Shown: positions 30,701 through 43,833, counted from the stretch's first letter. The stretch is DNA of 64,000 nucleotides from Choristoneura fumiferana (GCF_025370935.1 NC_133485.1:8049856-8113855), one strand, 5' to 3'. A program made the numbers and translations. Notes: generated from the sequence alone by a model not told the origin.

Positions 30701-33700
30701 TCCCATGGGAATTCCCTAAAAATACATCGTGGTTTTCATTGGGCTCCACAGAAAACCAGCGTTACTGCACATAATGTGCGACAACACATGCTGAGTGGAG
30801 ACCGTTTTTGGTATCCTGTGGTGTCACCAAGTAACATAGTTTTTTAGTGCTAGTTTTAGTCTTAGTTTTAGGTGGTACTGATGGAGCCAAAATAAACCTT
30901 TCTTTCTTTCTCTTTCAATGAGGTTGCATCAAAAACAAACCGTGCCAAACTTCGTGACTCCTAAATCCAGCAGGTTAAGATTTCGAAATGTTATTTTCCC
31001 GTGGGATTATCGGGATAAAACATTTACATCCAAATCGATTGAGCCGTTTTTGCGTAAAGTAGTAACAGACATACACACACACATACTCACAAACTTTCGC
31101 ATTTTTAATATCAATATGCTTTCCGAAGAGTCGTGCATGGTGGTGGTAGGTGGCAGTAAGGCTGCTTTTCCACCAAAGATATCCGAGGACGTGTTGCAAG
31201 GAATATGTTTTTCATGAACCAATAGATATACTGCGAGGAGCGAAATTTGGGCTTCGTATCTTGCCGTCCCGCTGAGGCTAAATATTTTTTTAACACACTT
31301 GCTTGTAAACAGTGTGTGTTTTAACATGCAGGTTAACTTGCTTGCAACCCCCCAAATAAAACCCTCGACCTTAATGTACTTGTCATGAAACCCGTGGTCG
31401 GTAAACGAGTCATTGCCCGTACTAATTTTGTTGTCATGAAGCCCAAGGTCGGTAAATGAGTGTGATACTGCATGGCGTGCGGGAGCGCGGCGCGCGCACG
31501 TCGGGCACATGCTGTGGGGGAAGGGGGGCGCGGAGCTGGCGCTGCCAAGAGCGCAGTCAGCGGTATCGGCAATTTTTGAAAGAATATTAGTTTTTCTTTT
31601 ACAAATATACAATTTTACAAAAAACATTGTATGTCTCACGGGCGGTACTAGAATTACGAACATCGACTCATTAAAGCTTCGACTTCGGGCTTCTAATAGA
31701 CACTCGTTCGTAATTCCTTATTTACCGCCCTTAAGACACAATGTACTATTAAATAAGTGCGAAAATTAGATGGAAGGTACGGTGCGAACTTCATAGTTAG
31801 GGGGCCTGTTTAAATTATTCTTCTCTTTATTTGCGAAGAGCGAATAAATATTTCTATTCTACGAGCGAGACTAGATAAATGAAGCGTTTCTATTGGTTCA
31901 TGAAAAACACATTCCTCGCACATATCTGGTGTAAACTGAGCCTTATGCAGTATGCACGTAGCCAATACTCACGGCGGTGTACGGGTCGGTGAGCAGGCTC
32001 TGTATGGAGATGAGCACTTTGCTGATGGTGAGCGCGAGCGACCAGTTGTGGTGCACGGAGTCGATGCCGACGTCGCCGTGACGCGACACGTTCGGGTGCA
32101 AGATGCGCGTCAAGAAACGGACCAGCGGCGGACTCATCGGGTACCTGCGTTTATTTCATTACAAGCTTTTATTTAACTTTCAATAAGTATATGTATGTAT
32201 GTGGGCATTTCCATCTACCGTTGTACTCTGAGTTTATCCCCCAGTTTACCTCGTCCATGATTCCTACCTGTAAAAACAGGGTCTCCATGATGTGTCCCCA
32301 AAATATTGTATGAATGTGTCTGTTTTGTTACGAATTTAGTTGAGGGCATAAACACCTATACAGCTATAAGGTCAAATATATGTATACATCGACCTTATAG
32401 TCAGTGGGATAAAGGTGTAAGTATAGATATTTTTGACGTTTTGGTAACGTACATATATGTATACCCTTGACTGTACGAAACTACCCTGAAATTATGAAAT
32501 TAGAGAGAAAGACAAAAGGGCGATACTCACGCATAAGGCACTTGTATGTAGAGATAGAAGATGCCGCCCTCGTAGGGCGAGCCCGCGGGGCCCGTGACGG
32601 AGGCCTGCCAGTGGCAGCAGCGCGCGTCCAGCGGCGTCGCCGCGATGCCCTCCGGGGGGTCGTTGCGCATCATCTGCACATAGGCAATGCCACGAGAGTT
32701 GAAATGAATGATTTCATACACAGCTACATAAAGAACTGATTGTGCAAAAGGAGAATGAACGAAATGAATGAGTAAATGTAAAAATTCCGCTGTCATTAGG
32801 TAGTCACCAGCATTAATATTTGCGGATCTGCCACAGCGGAGCGTGCAAAAATATCTGACACTTCCTTCCGGCCCTAGAAATAGAGCCGTATCAGATATTT
32901 ATGCACGCTTGTTGTTAGATATTGGTTCTGGTCTGGTGACTGTACATATGTTCTTGTGTGCGTGACCTCAACTCTGGTGGCACTAGGTACATATACACGG
33001 GTCGATCAACTTTTTAATGTATGCCAAAAAAGGTAGAACAGTTGGTGTTACCTTCAGCTCAATGCGCAGCCGGTTGCGGCGCCAGGCGCTCTCGTCGCCG
33101 GGCGGCTGCGCTTGCACGCACATTTGCACCACGCAGTTGCGGCAGAAGCACGCTTCCACCAGCGACTGGTAGATCTGTTTATCAAAACGCAATCAGAATG
33201 CGAATGAGTTAAAACGTCCCTAAAGTGTTTGAAATGACTTTCGTAATGGTGGGGTAGCACCACTTAAGAGCGTTTATTAATTTATACCTGCTGAGCTGGC
33301 GACGTAGCATTTTTGTTCGTTTTTCTCGATTACTTATTCCATAAAAAATTATGAAAATGAAAAATGTGGTCTGATAGAAATCTTCTTAATATATAAGTTA
33401 ACATGTCTACTCCAATAATTATTCGTGATCGTTTTTAAAGAAAATAAAAGTCTATCACGAATTATTATTGGAGAAGACATATTAACTTATATATATTAAA
33501 AACAGTTCTATCAGAACTTTATGGAATAATCGAGAAAAACTAACAAAAAAACAACATTGTCAGCTCAGCAGGTATAAACGCTCTAAAGACAAACAAAAGT
33601 GGAAAGTGATGGATGAGACTTTTACCGTGTAGGGGCCGTTTTGTATCGTGTGGATAAATAAAGCTGTAATAACAATAACCTGCCGATGTTGTCTGTTTAA

Positions 33701-36700
33701 CCTTTTGGACGCCAACGACTCATATATACGCACCGCAGGTTCCACGCCAATAGATAGATAGATAGATAGAAACTTTAATCGTCATAACAAAATAACATGG
33801 CTCTATACACGTTTTTGATAAAAACAAAGGAATAAACATTAAGAAGACAAAACCAGGTTAACAATCATACAGAGAACACAAAACAGATATAGAGAAACCA
33901 CATTGTAATACAGGGAGCCATGTTATGTAATGAAGATAAGGCGCTGACTCAGCATAATGCCGCGGCAAACAAGCCGTAGCGCTGGTATTCTGCCAGTACC
34001 TGTGTGAGTTTGAATGTCGGCAACCGTGGTATCTATCAGTGGTGCCACATTACATGCCATTAAGGATAAAAACGCTTAAACGTGCGATGTAGTGTTAAAA
34101 TAAAATGTGCTAATATATATAAGTGGGTGATAAGTGAATAACAGATTTAGTAGGTACTAATTACAAAATACATACGATGGATATAAAGGATAAGCGTTAA
34201 GTTATTAATTCAAATAAATAAAAATAAAAGTAAAATTATAATATGAGACAAAATTAATGAGAGGAAATAAAATGAAATGAGAGGGAGTTCAGAAACAGTT
34301 TAAGACAGTAGTTTTTGAATTGTCAGCAAATGAGATTTCAGTTTAATACGAAAGTTGGATTTTGATCGGATGTTACGGATGTTACGACCTATATAAACGT
34401 CCATTATCAAAGCAAAAGCAACCTTCGTTCAATTGCGTTAAGGTCCAATTTTAGGCATTGCAATATTGAAGCCTGGCGTATGGGTGATGTCTTTTGTATT
34501 TGACGTGGCGGCGAAAAGGTTAAAGTTCAATATCTTTGAAATGGCTGCACCGATTTTAATAAAACTTATCTAAGAAACATACCATTAAACTAGCTTCCAA
34601 CCAAAAGGAAGGGCATAGCAAGATACAGTACTACAGAACCATTGCATTGTGACATTTTTTTTACATCATTATCAGTTCGGAAGCTAATACAGAGACCATG
34701 ATAAATACCAGTTTTATGTTAAAATACGATGTATCTTTCCAATGACTATAGTAAGTTTGATAACATGATAACAATAAACATCCCTACCTTGTAAAACTAT
34801 AAAATGTAACAGTTATTGATAATAAATGATTCTGATTCTAATGGAAAACTATTAGAGCCCGTCCCCACTTGTCGGGTGTCGGATCCGTTACGTGTCGGAT
34901 GTCAGTAATTTCTATAGAAAATAATGTTGGGCAAGTGTGGCTTCATATAAAATGTTCTGCCACTGGAACATCCGATCAAAATCCGGGCCCGACATCCGAC
35001 AAGTGGGAACCAGCTGTTGTGCAGTAGGTACATCTGCAGTGGTAACCTTGTGCCAGTCTTTGTTGTTGGTGAGCGGGCGGTAGAGCGGCCAGCGGCGCGC
35101 GGCGAAGGCGGCCCAGCGCGGCGGCTGCACGCGCGCGCGCACCAGCCGCCGCCATCGCGCGCACACCGCGCCGCACGCGCTCAGCGACAGGTCGTCCAGG
35201 TACCCGAAGATGCCCAGTAACACTGACAACGTGGGTGATACTCTTTACCGGCCCGGATGATACCGACATGGAAATACCGACCCTGTTTTTCATGTACTTA
35301 CACGCCCATAGAAGTTCGTGTCAGTTTCTATGGGTGTGTACATGAAAAACAGGGTCGGTATTTACATCTAGGTATTATCCGGACCAGTAAAGAGTGTCAC
35401 CCGACCACATAATATGAGGGTACATGTCCATAGCACGTTGTGTCTTTAAAGGCGGTAAATAAGGAATTACGAACGAGAGTGAGTCTATTATGAAGTCATA
35501 GAAGCTCGAAGTCGAGCTTGATGTTGGTATGGCAAGTGAAATTCGGGCAAATGAAATTTGGGCAAGTAAAGGTCAACGGGTCCTACCACCTGCTGTTATC
35601 CTGAGTGTATCTTTTTTATAATATTTTGTTCAGATGATAATGAGGGAAAAAATGCTGTAAGAATCCTGAATACCTATGGCACAATATTCCTTATTGAATG
35701 CCATGCATCTATAAACTAAGTTACTGATTACTTATAATACCAGTTCTACAGAAAGCAATGGTGAATATAATTGTGAGCAGCTGCTTATTAACAACAAATC
35801 TACTGCATCAACCACATTCCATGTAGGGATGCACGTTACAACTAGATTTTTATGAAGATTGATTCAATTGGATACAATCTAGTGATTTTTTTAATTGATT
35901 CATTTCAATATGATCTACAACTGATTTGATTAATGAGTAAGGTAAATCGTATCCTTTAAATCGTATTCAGAGACAATGTATTAATTTGTTATAAGTATTG
36001 AATATTTATTACCTATCTCCAATTCTTAATGAAGACAGATCGATTATAACCGGATGCCGCAACAAATTCACATTACTAGTTCTCATTGTTTATGATACCA
36101 AGCGATGTAAATAGATGAAGTAAATAGATGTACACAGAAAAATCAGAAACATGATGCGGATAGTTTAGAAAAGTCTTCATGTATTTTAATTAATAATTAA
36201 TTTAATATAGGTAGCTAAAATTTATTTATTTTACATTGTTTTATGCTGTAAGTATCGTCCTGTGTGAATAATAGTGTTATTTTATTGTGATTATACCAAT
36301 GGCTCCATTATATACAGTAGAACCCGCTTAAGAAGTTTTTGAGTGGACCTAGCTAAAAAACATCTTAACCAGGAAATCGTATTAAACGTGAAAAAAAAAC
36401 TAGTACCTAGCTGATTTTTGTTTCTGATTGTTCATCGTAAACTTTTAATATGATCACTTTTTATTCTTGCAGTGATTGCTTTTTTTTATTTTTGACATCA
36501 TTGAATGAAGATAAGAATTTTATAACTCGCAACAATTGAAACTTAAAACAAATCAAATCTAAGTGTAGGCAGCTATACGGTCAAGGACTTTAATTCATGA
36601 GCCACCATGGAACCGTTTCACAGTAAACGTCATAGTGACATTGCATTAATTAACAATGAAAAGGTGATGAATTAAAGTCCTTTACCATACGAACCAAATA

Positions 36701-38356
36701 GCCGATCGCTTAGTCAGGGCTACAAACTTACGAGTATCTGGACAGGAGGAGGTGTCGCCAGAATCGCGTCCCCTTGCGTAATATTAGTACGACATGGTTA
36801 GTCGCAATTTTTTTCACCAGAATACATAAGTTGGTAATTGCAGGGACCGACGTAAAATGGCGTATTATGCGGGAAATCGTATTAAACGTGATCGTATTCA
36901 GCGGGTTCTACTGTATAGTACATCCAATGTGTGGTCAGATTTAATGTGTAAAATGTTTTATTTATCAAAATAAATACAAATTTTGAACTGATTTTTAATA
37001 CAATCCGATTTTTGTGAGATTGATTCAAGAGCATGCAATTCGATCCGTGGATTGTTCAGTGGTTTACAATCCATTATGATTCAAAAGATCGATTCAAAGT
37101 GAAAAATCATGCATTCCATGATGTACTCTCTTTAGTTGAGCTACAGAATGCATAATCCACAGGATTACAGCCCATGGTATGTAAGTGTAACGCTGCCTGG
37201 CAATGTGCAAATATATAAAATAATGTAGTGTAGGGAAGGGACTGAGTGATGTGCAGAACAGAGTACTTGAGAGTTGAGAGTACACATAGCAAGCTAAGCA
37301 CTGGTTGGTGCGCGCGACTGTCAAATGCACAAAAATTAATGGGCATTTTACATGCCACAGACTATACTAATTAATTATTAATAATGAAGTAAATAAGTTA
37401 TTTTCTGGTTTGTTTTGTACCTATTTACTTTATCATTAGCAAGTAATTACATGAAACAATTAGTCTATAGCTGTTATTCCTTTTCCTAATACAAATGCAA
37501 ATATAACATTGTCTGTACCTACTAATATATACATATACTAGAAGAGAAAAAATATTTATTAGGTCTAACACTCACCTTCAGTAGGTAACTGTGCTATTAA
37601 TTCTGGTGCCACATTGTCTGGAGGACGAGGAGTTGACAGAGCTTGTAGCGAGTGTGCCAAGCAAGGAGGTGGCCTCAAAGCTGGTGGTTGGATCTTTTCC
37701 GCCTCAGGGTCAGCCTTGTCTGGCTGATCAGAGCCATTGCCATTACCATTGCTATGGCCACTTCCACTTGGTACACTGCCAGAGTTGCTGGCTTCATCTT
37801 CAGGACTTTCACTATCTAAAGAATTCTGTAAATGCTGAAGTTGCTTAATACAAAATAGTTTTTTAATTAGTTCTCAATAGTATAAATGAACTAATAGCTC
37901 ACTACTAAGAAAGTGTAACTAGTAAAAGGTTAACTTACAATATACCACCATGAAGGCACCATACACACTCGGTTGACTCTCCGATCAGAGCTATAATTAA
38001 GGTCTGAAGGCTCATCATTCCCCGAGTCACCATCATCAGTCTTTTCACTATAGTAGTACGAATTAGGGCAAAATGATGGAAAATTGGGGAACAGAAATGC
38101 ATGACAAGTCACGCACACTGGCTCTCCAAAACTAGGTCCATAATAGCCGTTGCAGACATGACATGTTGAATTCTTAAACAGAAAATAAATAACTTGATTA
38201 AATATCTGAAAACATAGAAATTAACACGAATTTTCTAGTTTATCTTACGTTAAACTCAAAATCTAGAGGCAGATCCAAAGGACTTGGAACAAGTTTATCG
38301 TCGTTCTCTTCTAATTTTTTTATGAAGTCGTAATATTCCGGTGTTACTGCACACAT
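27718..38356 (-). CDS. F-box protein with N-terminal zinc ribbon and C-terminal catalytically inactive E2 (UBC) fold, 8 exons, 439 aa
   Basis: Coding exons on the minus strand: 38,356-38,249, 38,172-37,939, 37,825-37,576, 35,222-35,047, 33,174-33,052, 32,673-32,531, 32,144-31,973 and 27,831-27,718. All borders are GT/AG, and phases join without a break to 439 residues. C40-X2-C43 and C56-X2-C59 suggest a zinc ribbon; 115-193 is Ser/Gly/Pro-rich linker; the F-box is about 194-235 (LPTEVLLGIFGYLDDLSLSA), the usual Skp1-binding module of SCF ubiquitin ligases. The UBC domain is about 290-435: RLRIELK, GSPYEGGIFYLYI, HPN at 361-363, WSLALTISKVL, terminal helix WTWRYAM. Where active E2s have Cys after GD(V/I), this protein has GDVGID, so the catalytic Cys is Gly371 (GGC), as in UEV-type E2 variants. 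The exon 4 donor (AAG|GTTACC) is weak. I do not know an accepted gene name. Confidence 0.87.
28101..28236. repeat. Palindromic MITE, ATTCGCACGCTTAGAATGAA arms
   Basis: The arm at 28,102 (ATTCGCACGCTTAGAATGAA, continuing ACTGACACAATCCGAA) returns as reverse complement ending GCGTGCGTAT at about 28,236. It is flanked on both sides by copies of the TAGTGCCATCCAC repeat. Confidence 0.75.
31290..31745. repeat. Dispersed repeat family C, copy 2
   Basis: Same organisation as 21,410-21,900: the CCCCCCAAATAAAACCCTCG block, a GC-rich core, then a palindromic end paired between GGGCGGTACTAGAATTACG and CGTAATTCCTTATTTACCGC. The GC-rich core is more diverged than the flanks. Confidence 0.75.
32842..32909. 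repeat. Short palindrome in the F-box/E2-like gene
   Basis: GCGTGCAAAAATATCTGACA pairs with TATCAGATATTTATGCACGC around a short centre. A small hairpin element in the intron between exons 5 and 6. Confidence 0.65.
33267..33584. repeat. Long palindromic MITE, copy 2
   Basis: About 318 bp, AGAGCGTTTATTAATTTATA at the left and GGTATAAACGCTCT at the right, with inner arms meeting near AATAATTATTCGTGATC. It is the best preserved copy of the family also seen at 11,171-11,495. Confidence 0.8.
35231..35405. repeat. Palindromic MITE abutting the F-box exon acceptor
   Basis: Left arm GTGGGTGATACTCTTTACCG and right arm CAGTAAAGAGTGTCACCC are inverted; inner arms share ACCCTGTTTTTCATGTAC. The left end begins about 7 bp from the AG acceptor of the F-box exon (35,222), so the element supplies the DNA where the polypyrimidine tract and branch site must lie. 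Confidence 0.75.
36315..36913. mobile_element. Non-autonomous DNA transposon with TA-flanked TIRs
   Basis: Begins CAGTAGAACCCGCTTAA and ends AGCGGGTTCTACTG, in inverted orientation and flanked by TATA on both sides, compatible with TA target duplication (Tc1/mariner-pogo type insertion). About 600 bp with no transposase frame. An internal palindrome at about 36,575-36,685 suggests a second nested element. It lies in intron 3 of the F-box/E2-like gene. Confidence 0.7.
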
Positions 38357-38720
38357 ATTTTTGAAAAGCAAACCACGTAATAACTATTTAATATGTTATG
38401 GAACATTTACTTGTTTAGACTATGACATAAATCCACAAAACAACGTAAAACCAAAAGCTTTCTTTCGTAATACGTAAATAGGAACAATTGAATTGACTGA
38501 CTCAACTGACTGACAAATTGATTGACAAACAGTGTTGCCAATTCCTAGAAACTTAAGTCGCTAAACTCAAAATCAAAAGTCGCTAGAAAGCGTTAATTCC
38601 ACCAGGACGAGCAGACTCAGGATTTTGTCAGGGAGAGACACAAGAGGCTAAACTAAAAAAAACAACTTACATTAGAAGATTTCCGAATTAATGATTTAAA
38701 CTTTCATGATTTTCACTCAT

Positions 38721-38982
38721 AGTCAAAATACCACAAACGGGACTTATCACGGTAAAACACACAAGTAATATTTACCTCGACGTTTCAACCATATTGCAGT
38801 GAGCGTGGAAGTCCGTGGGCGGTAGTTACGAGTAAACTGAAGTGTAGGGTGTCAAGTCTGCCTAGCTGCGCGAGTGTACTAGTGACCACGGCCACTGTAA
38901 TGTAATGTGGTTGAAACGTCGAGGTAAATATTACTCGTGTGTTTTCGCGTGATAAGTCCCGTTTTAGGTATTTCGACTTTGA
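38721..38982. repeat. Palindromic element upstream of the F-box/E2-like gene
   Basis: AGTCAAAATACCACAAACGG at the left mirrors CCGTTTTAGGTATTTCGACT at the right, and inner arms TTTACCTCGACGTTTCAACC and GGTTGAAACGTCGAGGTAAA are perfectly inverted. Confidence 0.8.
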
Positions 38983-41834
38983 TTTCCGAATTCACTGAAA
39001 TTGATTAGAATATATATTTTTTTTAAAGCTAAAGCTAAAGCATAAGCGAATGGAGCTTTAGTTAAATAAAGTTTGAATTTGGTGCGCAAGCGCGTTTGTC
39101 GCTTTCCATATAGATCTCTTGGCTGGCACTGTATAATTCTCGTCGTCGAGTTGAACAAAAATGTATCCATTATTGGTCCTAGAACCGTGTAAATTTGTAT
39201 TCCAAAAGTCACCAGATCGCTAAACCATTTTTGTCGTCAAAACTTTTTTTGGTCGCTATGGCTTAAGCAAGTCGTTAGTTCTAGCGACAAAGTCGCTAAA
39301 TTGGCAACACTGTTGACAACAGTAATGACATTATGAAATCGATTAAAACATTAACGACTATCGTTGTAGAACGATTTTATTTATCGATTTAAATATTTAC
39401 CAAGACATTTCATCGTCAATGTTTTTATCAATACAAATATATTCCCGACCCAATGACAGTAATTGAATATAGGAGCTTATTATACTGTACCATATGTAGA
39501 CAGTTTACATAGTAACCTATCGCATTGTTAACGTTTAGCCATAGCCAATGATAGTGTACATACTTACTTATCTAATTATATTGTTTTATCTATTGAATTG
39601 ACGTTTAGGAAACTGCCATGTCCGAATTTTTTTTTCCGGCCCAGTCATTAGTTTTATGCAGTACTTATATCCTTTTTTAACCTGGCTTTAAAAAAGGATG
39701 TTCATTAATTCGACCCCTTGTTTCATATGAAGGGACTTGGTAAAGTACCGTGGTAAAACTACCGACCCTGTTTTTCACAGAGTAAGTTTCATCATCAGAG
39801 TCATCACTGTAAATGTACACTGGCAACGATGTCAAAAAATTGTTGGTATGGACCGGTATAGTTGTATAGTTACCTTAGATTATTTTGAAGACATAACCTT
39901 CATTTGTCTTTTTTCTTAATTATAAATTTGAAGTGAGTTTAAAGTGTTCAATATTACGAAATGTACTAAGTATTATATAAGTATATAATGTAAGAAAAAA
40001 CAATAATAACCAATTTTTATTTTATTACATTACTTGCGGACCCGGCAGACGTTGTCCTGCCCGAAAAACACTAAGTACATACATTAAAATTATGATGACA
40101 TACCAACAACAGCGCCATCTAGCGGGTCTGATTGCGTTTCCAAACCATCAACCAACGTTTTTTTGGCACATCAATTATTTTAAGCGAATATTTTTCAAGG
40201 CAAATTTAAAATAACTAAGTTATTTTAAGTGTGGGCGCAGAAGCGTCTTTACCTATAGTGCAGGGTGTGCGTTGCACACGGGCGCAGCGGTGTAAGGGGC
40301 GCCGGCCGCGGCACTGTACCTTTTCCATTTTGACTGCGCGCTTTCTAGGTGGCGCTAAAGTAATAGTTGCACACGGGCGCTACATGGGCTAAAGACGCCG
40401 CTGTGTGGGCGGATGTGGTCTATAACTGATAGTTACGAAACCCATGAAAACTGTATGGGAAAATGGTTTTTCCTTTATTTTATTTTTTCGACAGTTTTTC
40501 AATGTCTTTAAAACTTATTATCGTATTCCTGACGAAGACAAATAATAATCGATTGTCAAATAATCGTTTTGTCCTTCGATAATATTACATCCCTAATGAC
40601 AGGTTATTTTTAAATTCATACATTAGGGACAGGAAAAGGGTGCTAAGTCTATACAGCCAATCGAGCCAGTCAGATGAAATCATAGACTTGATGAAATATG
40701 TATCCAAAGAACGTAACATGTAGTGGCAGCGTGTCCTGGCAAAAGCAATGTAAAGCAAAACTGATTTTATTTTATTTCTAAAAAATAATTCTGGATTTTT
40801 CTTAACGACCTAACGCTGATTGATATAAAATATAAAAGGGCAATCACTGGGGGCCGCACTGCAACACAGTAAAAACTAAATAGAGCAGTCTCCAGGGCTT
40901 CATAATGTATTCTATAACGGTTCTTTGAATATTAAAGATTTATTATTAATAATAATATTTAGTATTTAACCTGCACATACCTACTTGCGCAGCAATTCAA
41001 TGGTGTGGTGTGGAGTGCGCAAACGTGGCACAAACCGCACTGGGCCCGCGTGGAAACTACGGCCCAAGGCCCTCTCACTCTGAGAGGAGGCCTGTGCCCA
41101 GCAGTAGCACCTATATAGGCTGTAATGTACCTATGATACTGTGGCGTGGCGACACCCCTGCCACCACATATTGGGTGATCAGAAAAGGGAGATAAAATAC
41201 TACGAAGTGCAATATTCGAACTTCGTAACATTGCGTCCCGCTGCGCTGACGCCATCGACATGAGGTAGGTACACAGAGTCCATGGCTGACGCTAATATTA
41301 TTTAAAACGAGAATGAGGGACGGTAGAACTTTGATTTTCGTATTAGCCCCTTCTGCTTTAGTTATAAATAGCGGAAGAAGTTATTATTTCCAAAACTAAA
41401 ATTTTTAAAACCCGGGTTTTGTTATTAATCCGTTATTTTGCAAATATGAACGGAGAAAAAACAATAATTTATTTTGTATAAACAATTTATGAATAATCGT
41501 ACTCGCGTGTCGGTCCTTCCTTACACATGTTATACCTACCTTATAGTGCCATCCACGAAGACGCGTGATTTTGTCAAAACTAGACATTAATGACATCGTA
41601 ATAAGAACCACCGCACGCGTTATCGTGAATGACTCTACCTATACACATACTTGCGAAAATGTACCTTGTGCAAATTTAGAATCAATTCAAAATCGTACAG
41701 TGTAATGTCATCGCTCGATCATGATATTCATACAGGCATATCGTTCAACGCCGCCATTTCACGATATGCCTAACAGTTGGCAGTGACGGTTTTAGCACTT
41801 CCAGCGCCCTGGGCGAGATTTTCACGGGCGCCCT

Positions 41835-41953
41835 GCAGGGCTACTACGAAACTCGAAGTTTGTATCGTACCGTCTCGCTGACGCTTATATTATTTAATAC
41901 GTGAGTGAGAGGGACGGTACGACACGAACTTCGATTCTCGAAGTAGCCCTGCT
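41835..41953. repeat. Palindromic MITE family D, copy 2
   Basis: GCAGGGCTACTACGAAACTC and the complement CGAAGTAGCCCTGC enclose the same interior type as 18,213-18,345 (GTATCGTACCGTC / GACGGTACGACAC). Confidence 0.8.
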
Positions 41954-43580
41954 GGGCGGTCGCCCCACCGCGCCCTACCCTTACGCCGCTACTAACAGTT
42001 ATCCAGGTAGATGATGACGTGCCGTGCCCGATACATAATAACTAGTACCAGGGCGACTAAGCTGTGCTCGGGCTTTTATTTTGTAGATAAAATACAGAAA
42101 TCGCATATTAGTCGATATTCTTAGCTACATACTAGGCGTCGTATCGTAGTTGCTTTTTCGGCATCTGGTCCCTCTGTCATCTAGGTTCATGAAAATTAGG
42201 AACGACGAGCGAAGCGATGTGTTAGGTACCTACGGGTGCGACCACTACGCAAATCGTACGATACGATACCATGAGTTTTGAAAGATATGGCAAGAGTTAG
42301 CTAGTAAATTTATGAAATGGCGACATTTCATGCCTAACAACGATTGGTGCGTGGGCCGACACGCACGCGACCGGTTTTATCTATTCAGGGTTTGACTAAT
42401 GAATAAAACCACTGAGTAAGTTCTTAAAAGTTATTCTTAATCATTATTTCTTATTCTGCACATTTTTTTATATATTTTTTGTGATATTCCATTTTTTTCT
42501 CATAAAATAAAAATGATAAATGTAGATACAGTAGTGTTCAACTTATTACGAAGTGTCAATTATTCAGAATTTAATAAAAACAAGCCTTTTCCCACCAAAA
42601 CAATACTTGTTCCTAATAAGTGGGTTAAAAAACGAGGTTGAATACTACTGCAAAAAGTTACTTTAAACCTATATTGGTATAGAAAAATGTTTCACAACAA
42701 AATGGAAATACTACTTCAATAAAGAAACACAAATTAACGATACAACACACTTACAATATACAAGAAAATACTGTGAGATAAGGCAACAGAAAATATTATC
42801 CTGAAAGTCGACAATCTCAGCTAGCAATTATAAACCAGTTATGTAGTTCAATGCGATGCCATCACCATATTGCTGCATGTTTCATCTAAACGCGATAGGA
42901 ATAATGCTACAAGACTGAACGCCTAACAAAATAAATAGGCATAAGTAAGTACCTATTTCACATTCTCCAAAAAACTTAGAATTACCCACATTTAGATACA
43001 TTCACACATGTCAATAGAATTTCTGAGCTATTCAAAATAGTTTGTTGTCACTTTTGTTAATATTTCGCTTAAAAACTAGTTCAATTTCAATAGGCTTAAA
43101 CATTATCAGAATATTCTTTCTTACTTCTCTTATTTAACCATATCATATTTTTATACTCAACAGCACAACACATCATGTAGGTACATTTAGTTCATTTGAG
43201 TTGTTCTGAAAATGGAACTTGGATAATGTCATTAAACACAAAGCCTGTGAGGAGTAGTCGAACGTCTAACCACAGTACAAAAAAGGAGCAGTACACCGTC
43301 TTCATACCAACGGCCGGAACGCGAGTTATACCTACGCGCCACGAGTTCTCAGCATACCACGGCCACCATCAGTCGCGAATGCTCCACGGTTAAGTACGGA
43401 CTCACGCGCATTTATTACGTACCTTAATACGTCACAACGATATAAACAATATTTTTCGGTGTGCGGATCATCTATATTATAATAAATAGTATCTATTGAA
43501 GTTATTTATGAGAATGCGATTTTTTTACACTCTTAAATTCAACAAAAACGCTATATTCGCACATCCAAGAAGAGACGCAA

Positions 43581-43833
43581 ATGGGCCAATCAACTATTTT
43601 ACCCACACTTTGGGCGTCTCCTGCGTTACCAAAATTGTCTTTGGCGTTACCAAAAATCGTACTTCCAACAAGATATTTCACGGTTTAATAGGTTGAACTG
43701 ACGTAGGCGGGCATGTATTCATGTAGACCATCTATTAAATTACAGAAAAAACATGTTTACTTACAAAAATCTGCAATTGTTTGAAAAATGTCGCGGACAG
43801 ATTAGTGTGGGTAAAAAAGTTGATTGGCCCAAA
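43581..43833. repeat. TIR element, ends TGGGCCAATCAACT
   Basis: Both ends carry inverted GGGCCAATCAACT...TTACCCACACT. The interior matches 24,965-25,170 in the opposite orientation (for example GGTTTAATAGGTTGAAC against GTTCAACCTATTAAACC), which is a truncated copy lacking one end. Confidence 0.7.

Larger units (their letters stand above)
27832..31972 (-). other. Last intron of the F-box/E2-like gene, repeat-rich
   Basis: About 4.1 kb without supported exons. It holds copies of a repeat starting TAGTGCCATCCAC (27,904-28,003; 28,240-28,285; a related part at 29,507-29,555; another copy at 41,547-41,645), a palindrome at 28,101-28,236, a GAT microsatellite near 28,360, a retroposon-like tail with CAATAAAATATT near 30,040, a repeat near 30,945-31,110, and repeat C copy 2. 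The frame at 31,007-31,663 lies wholly in repeats. Confidence 0.6.

Noticed and set aside
31007..31663. 218-residue minus-strand frame
   Set aside because: It lies entirely in dispersed repeats (including repeat C copy 2); a similar reading starting MFVILVPPVRHTMFF appears at the other repeat C copy. No domain.
37591..37848. Plus-strand 85-residue frame
   Set aside because: Opposite coding exon 3 of the F-box/E2-like gene; the minus-strand reading keeps phase with both neighbouring exons.
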